The notes below the pieces were generated by a model. The model made no database searches. It saw only the letters and a program-made list of their open reading frames with translations, and was not told the DNA's origin. From contig JBKDBG010000077.1 in NCBI GenBank assembly GCA_046314755.1, forward strand, positions 1 to 64,000: a DNA stretch of 64,000 nt, in the 5' to 3' direction. A program made the position numbers and the translations under genes. Origin of the DNA: UBA6183 sp046314755 (GTDB taxonomy: Bacteria; Bacteroidota; Bacteroidia; UKL13-3). Every line of letters starts with the position of its first letter. The first letter of the stretch is position 1. Below are positions 62,798 to 64,000 of this stretch, piece after piece.

Positions 62798-63559
62798 ATG
62801 AAGCACGAATTGGAGATGCCCGAGTACAATACAGCTCGCGGTATAATGCAAATCTCGGAGTATGGCAGAAACATTCAAAAAATGGTTGACTATGCCGTTC
62901 AAGAACCCGATAGAGAAAAACGCAACAACTTAGCCCATGCTTTAGTGCAATTAATGGGAATTCTTAATCCCGCCTTGCGCGATGTAAGCGAGTACAAACA
63001 AAAGTTGTGGGATCACTTATTTGTGATTAGTGATTTTAAACTTGATGTGGATTCTCCATATCCAATTCCAACACGCGAAAGTGTTTATCAAAAGCCGGAG
63101 GTGATGTCATACCCGCAGGCGCATATTCGTTTTCGCTTTTACGGTAAAAATATTAAAATGATGATTGACCGTGCAGGTGATATGCCTGAAGGTCCAACCC
63201 GAGCAGGGTTTATTAATTTGATTGGTTCATTTATGAAACAATCTTGCAAAAACTGGAACGAGGAGCAGTTGAGTGACGAAGAAATTATGTCGCATTTGGA
63301 AATGTTAAGCGGTGGTAAGATTAAACTTTCAACCGAAGAAGATGTACAGTTTAACGCCTTACAAAACCAATACCGTGGTGGAGGAAACCGTAACTTTAAA
63401 GGTGGAGGAAGCAATGCCGGAAGCCGTAATTTTAGCAGAGGCAACCAAGGCGGTGGAAACAATAACAACAATAATCGCAACCGCAACAACCAAGGAAATA
63501 AGGGCGGAAGCGGAAGTAATAATAACAACAACAACCGCAACTTCCGCAAAAATCGCTAA
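62798..63559 (+). CDS. DUF4290 family protein with low-complexity RGG/Asn-rich tail
   Basis: 253 residues. The first 190 form a helical domain with EMPEYNTARGIMQISEYGRNIQ at the start, LMGILNPALRDV, YKQKLWDHLFVISDF and the DUF4290-type LIGSFMKQSCKNWN. The last 60 residues are a low-complexity tail of Gly, Asn, Arg and Ser (GGGNRNFKGGG, then NNNNNRN and RNNQGNKGG). Such RG-rich tails commonly bind RNA in other proteins, so an RNA-linked function is possible but unproven. No signal peptide. leuS follows 78 bp downstream and may be co-transcribed. Confidence 0.83.
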   Translation: MKHELEMPEYNTARGIMQISEYGRNIQKMVDYAVQEPDREKRNNLAHALVQLMGILNPALRDVSEYKQKLWDHLFVISDFKLDVDSPYPIPTRESVYQKPEVMSYPQAHIRFRFYGKNIKMMIDRAGDMPEGPTRAGFINLIGSFMKQSCKNWNEEQLSDEEIMSHLEMLSGGKIKLSTEEDVQFNALQNQYRGGGNRNFKGGGSNAGSRNFSRGNQGGGNNNNNNRNRNNQGNKGGSGSNNNNNNRNFRKNR

Positions 63560-63637
63560 GGATATCATTGTCCGTACGCTTGTATTAAGCGAAAACATTT
63601 TCATTTATTATTATACATTAATGCGTGCAGTAGCCGT

Positions 63638-64000
63638 ATGAAAGAATATAATTTTACAGAGATTGAACAACGTTGGCAAGCCTATTGGAAAGCCAATAAA
63701 ACCTATAAAGTAACTGAAGATACTTCAAAACCTAAATGTTATGTATTGGATATGTTTCCATATCCGAGTGGTGCCGGCTTACATGTTGGACATCCGTTGG
63801 GTTACATTGCTTCTGATATTTACGCCCGATACAAAAGGTTAAAAGGTTACAACGTATTGCACCCGATGGGGTACGATTCATTTGGTTTGCCTGCTGAACA
63901 ATATGCCATTCAAACCGGCCAACATCCGGCAATTACTACTGAAAAAAATATTGCCCGTTACCGTGAACAGTTGGATAAAATTGGGTTTTGTTATGATTGG
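63638..64000 (+). CDS. leuS: Leucyl-tRNA synthetase, N-terminal part (cut by window edge)
   Basis: The first 121 residues are visible and the frame is open to the right edge. It begins MKEYNFTEIEQRWQAYW, then YVLDMFPYPSGAGLHVGHPLGY with the class I HIGH-type motif (HVGH), and YNVLHPMGYDSFGLPAEQYA, which is typical of bacterial LeuRS. The enzyme charges tRNA-Leu. The CP1 editing domain and KMSKS motif lie beyond the window. The ATG at 63638 gives the usual short N-terminus. Confidence 0.95.
   Translation, partial: MKEYNFTEIEQRWQAYWKANKTYKVTEDTSKPKCYVLDMFPYPSGAGLHVGHPLGYIASDIYARYKRLKGYNVLHPMGYDSFGLPAEQYAIQTGQHPAITTEKNIARYREQLDKIGFCYDW

Noticed and set aside
63577..63591. Small hairpin CGCTT / AAGCG before leuS as a terminator
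   Set aside because: The stem is only 5 bp and is followed by AAAACATTTT rather than a T-run, so termination is not supported.
63139..63641. Overlapping ORFs on both strands in the 3' part of the DUF4290 gene
   Set aside because: They arise from the low-complexity Gly/Asn/Arg tail and have biased compositions typical of shadow frames.

Overview
The window is an AT-rich, densely coded piece of a chromosome from the phylum Bacteroidota. The evidence is five proteins with type IX secretion system (T9SS) C-terminal sorting domains, a gene for the T9SS translocon plug (DUF5103), TonB-dependent receptor architecture with a carboxypeptidase-regulatory-like plug, GSCFA, DUF4199, DUF4290 and DUF1573 proteins, and promoters matching the Bacteroidota TTTG / TAnnTTTG consensus without Shine-Dalgarno sites. 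Genus cannot be fixed from the sequence. I see no tRNA, rRNA, CRISPR array, prophage or transposase, and no gene-free stretch above 300 bases.

Layout. 1-5.4 kb: the 3' end of a TonB-like energy transducer, then a leftward block with a 48-residue membrane microprotein, a NoeA-like methyltransferase and a sulfatase-fold membrane protein, preceded by DUF4199 and PIN-PhoH genes. 5.5-12.1 kb: GSCFA protein, thioredoxin-like ferredoxin, TerC, LipB, TonB-dependent receptor, a small T9SS cargo, diacylglycerol/undecaprenol kinase and YraN. 12.1-17.2 kb: a MoxR/Mg-chelatase-like AAA+ ATPase with a 50-residue membrane ORF, 3-hydroxyacyl-CoA dehydrogenase and a secreted M1 metallopeptidase. 17.3-26.7 kb: one giant cell-surface protein of about 3,130 residues with nine tandem 273-bp Ig-like repeats. 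26.8-31.7 kb: GyrA, LpxB and a coiled-coil membrane protein. 31.8-35.6 kb: a leftward operon of DUF4199 plus three glycosyltransferases. 35.6-42.3 kb: a BtuF-like binding protein without signal peptide, an EamA transporter, a cobalamin adenosyltransferase / serine hydrolase / geranylgeranyl-reductase-like operon, a secreted beta-lactamase-fold hydrolase and an orphan response regulator. 42.4-48.6 kb: the sufB-C-D-S-E-T iron-sulfur cluster assembly operon, interrupted between sufD and sufS by a GxxExxY gene flanked by inverted repeats. 48.6-56.0 kb: secreted M36 peptidase, HtrA protease, DUF1573 protein, and an omega-amidase/aminotransferase pair. 56.1-64 kb: ABC-F protein, T9SS plug, PhoD-like protein with altered metal motifs, secreted DNA/RNA endonuclease with a duplicated Cys/His tail, DoxX-like protein, DUF4290 protein and the 5' end of leuS.

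How the genes work together. Most of the content is housekeeping (Fe-S assembly, topoisomerase, lipid A, lipoylation, tRNA charging) mixed with envelope and secretion functions. The T9SS plug and five T9SS cargos (two metallopeptidases, a hydrolase, a giant adhesin-like protein and a small protein) point to a cell surface loaded with exported enzymes and adhesins. Intrinsic terminators are clear after most long rightward units, but six convergent gene pairs meet with overlapping or nearly touching stop codons and no hairpin. The observations most worth following are the microprotein/NoeA/sulfatase-fold operon, the mosaic repeat array of the giant protein, the repeat-flanked GxxExxY insertion in suf, and the very short predicted 5' leaders.
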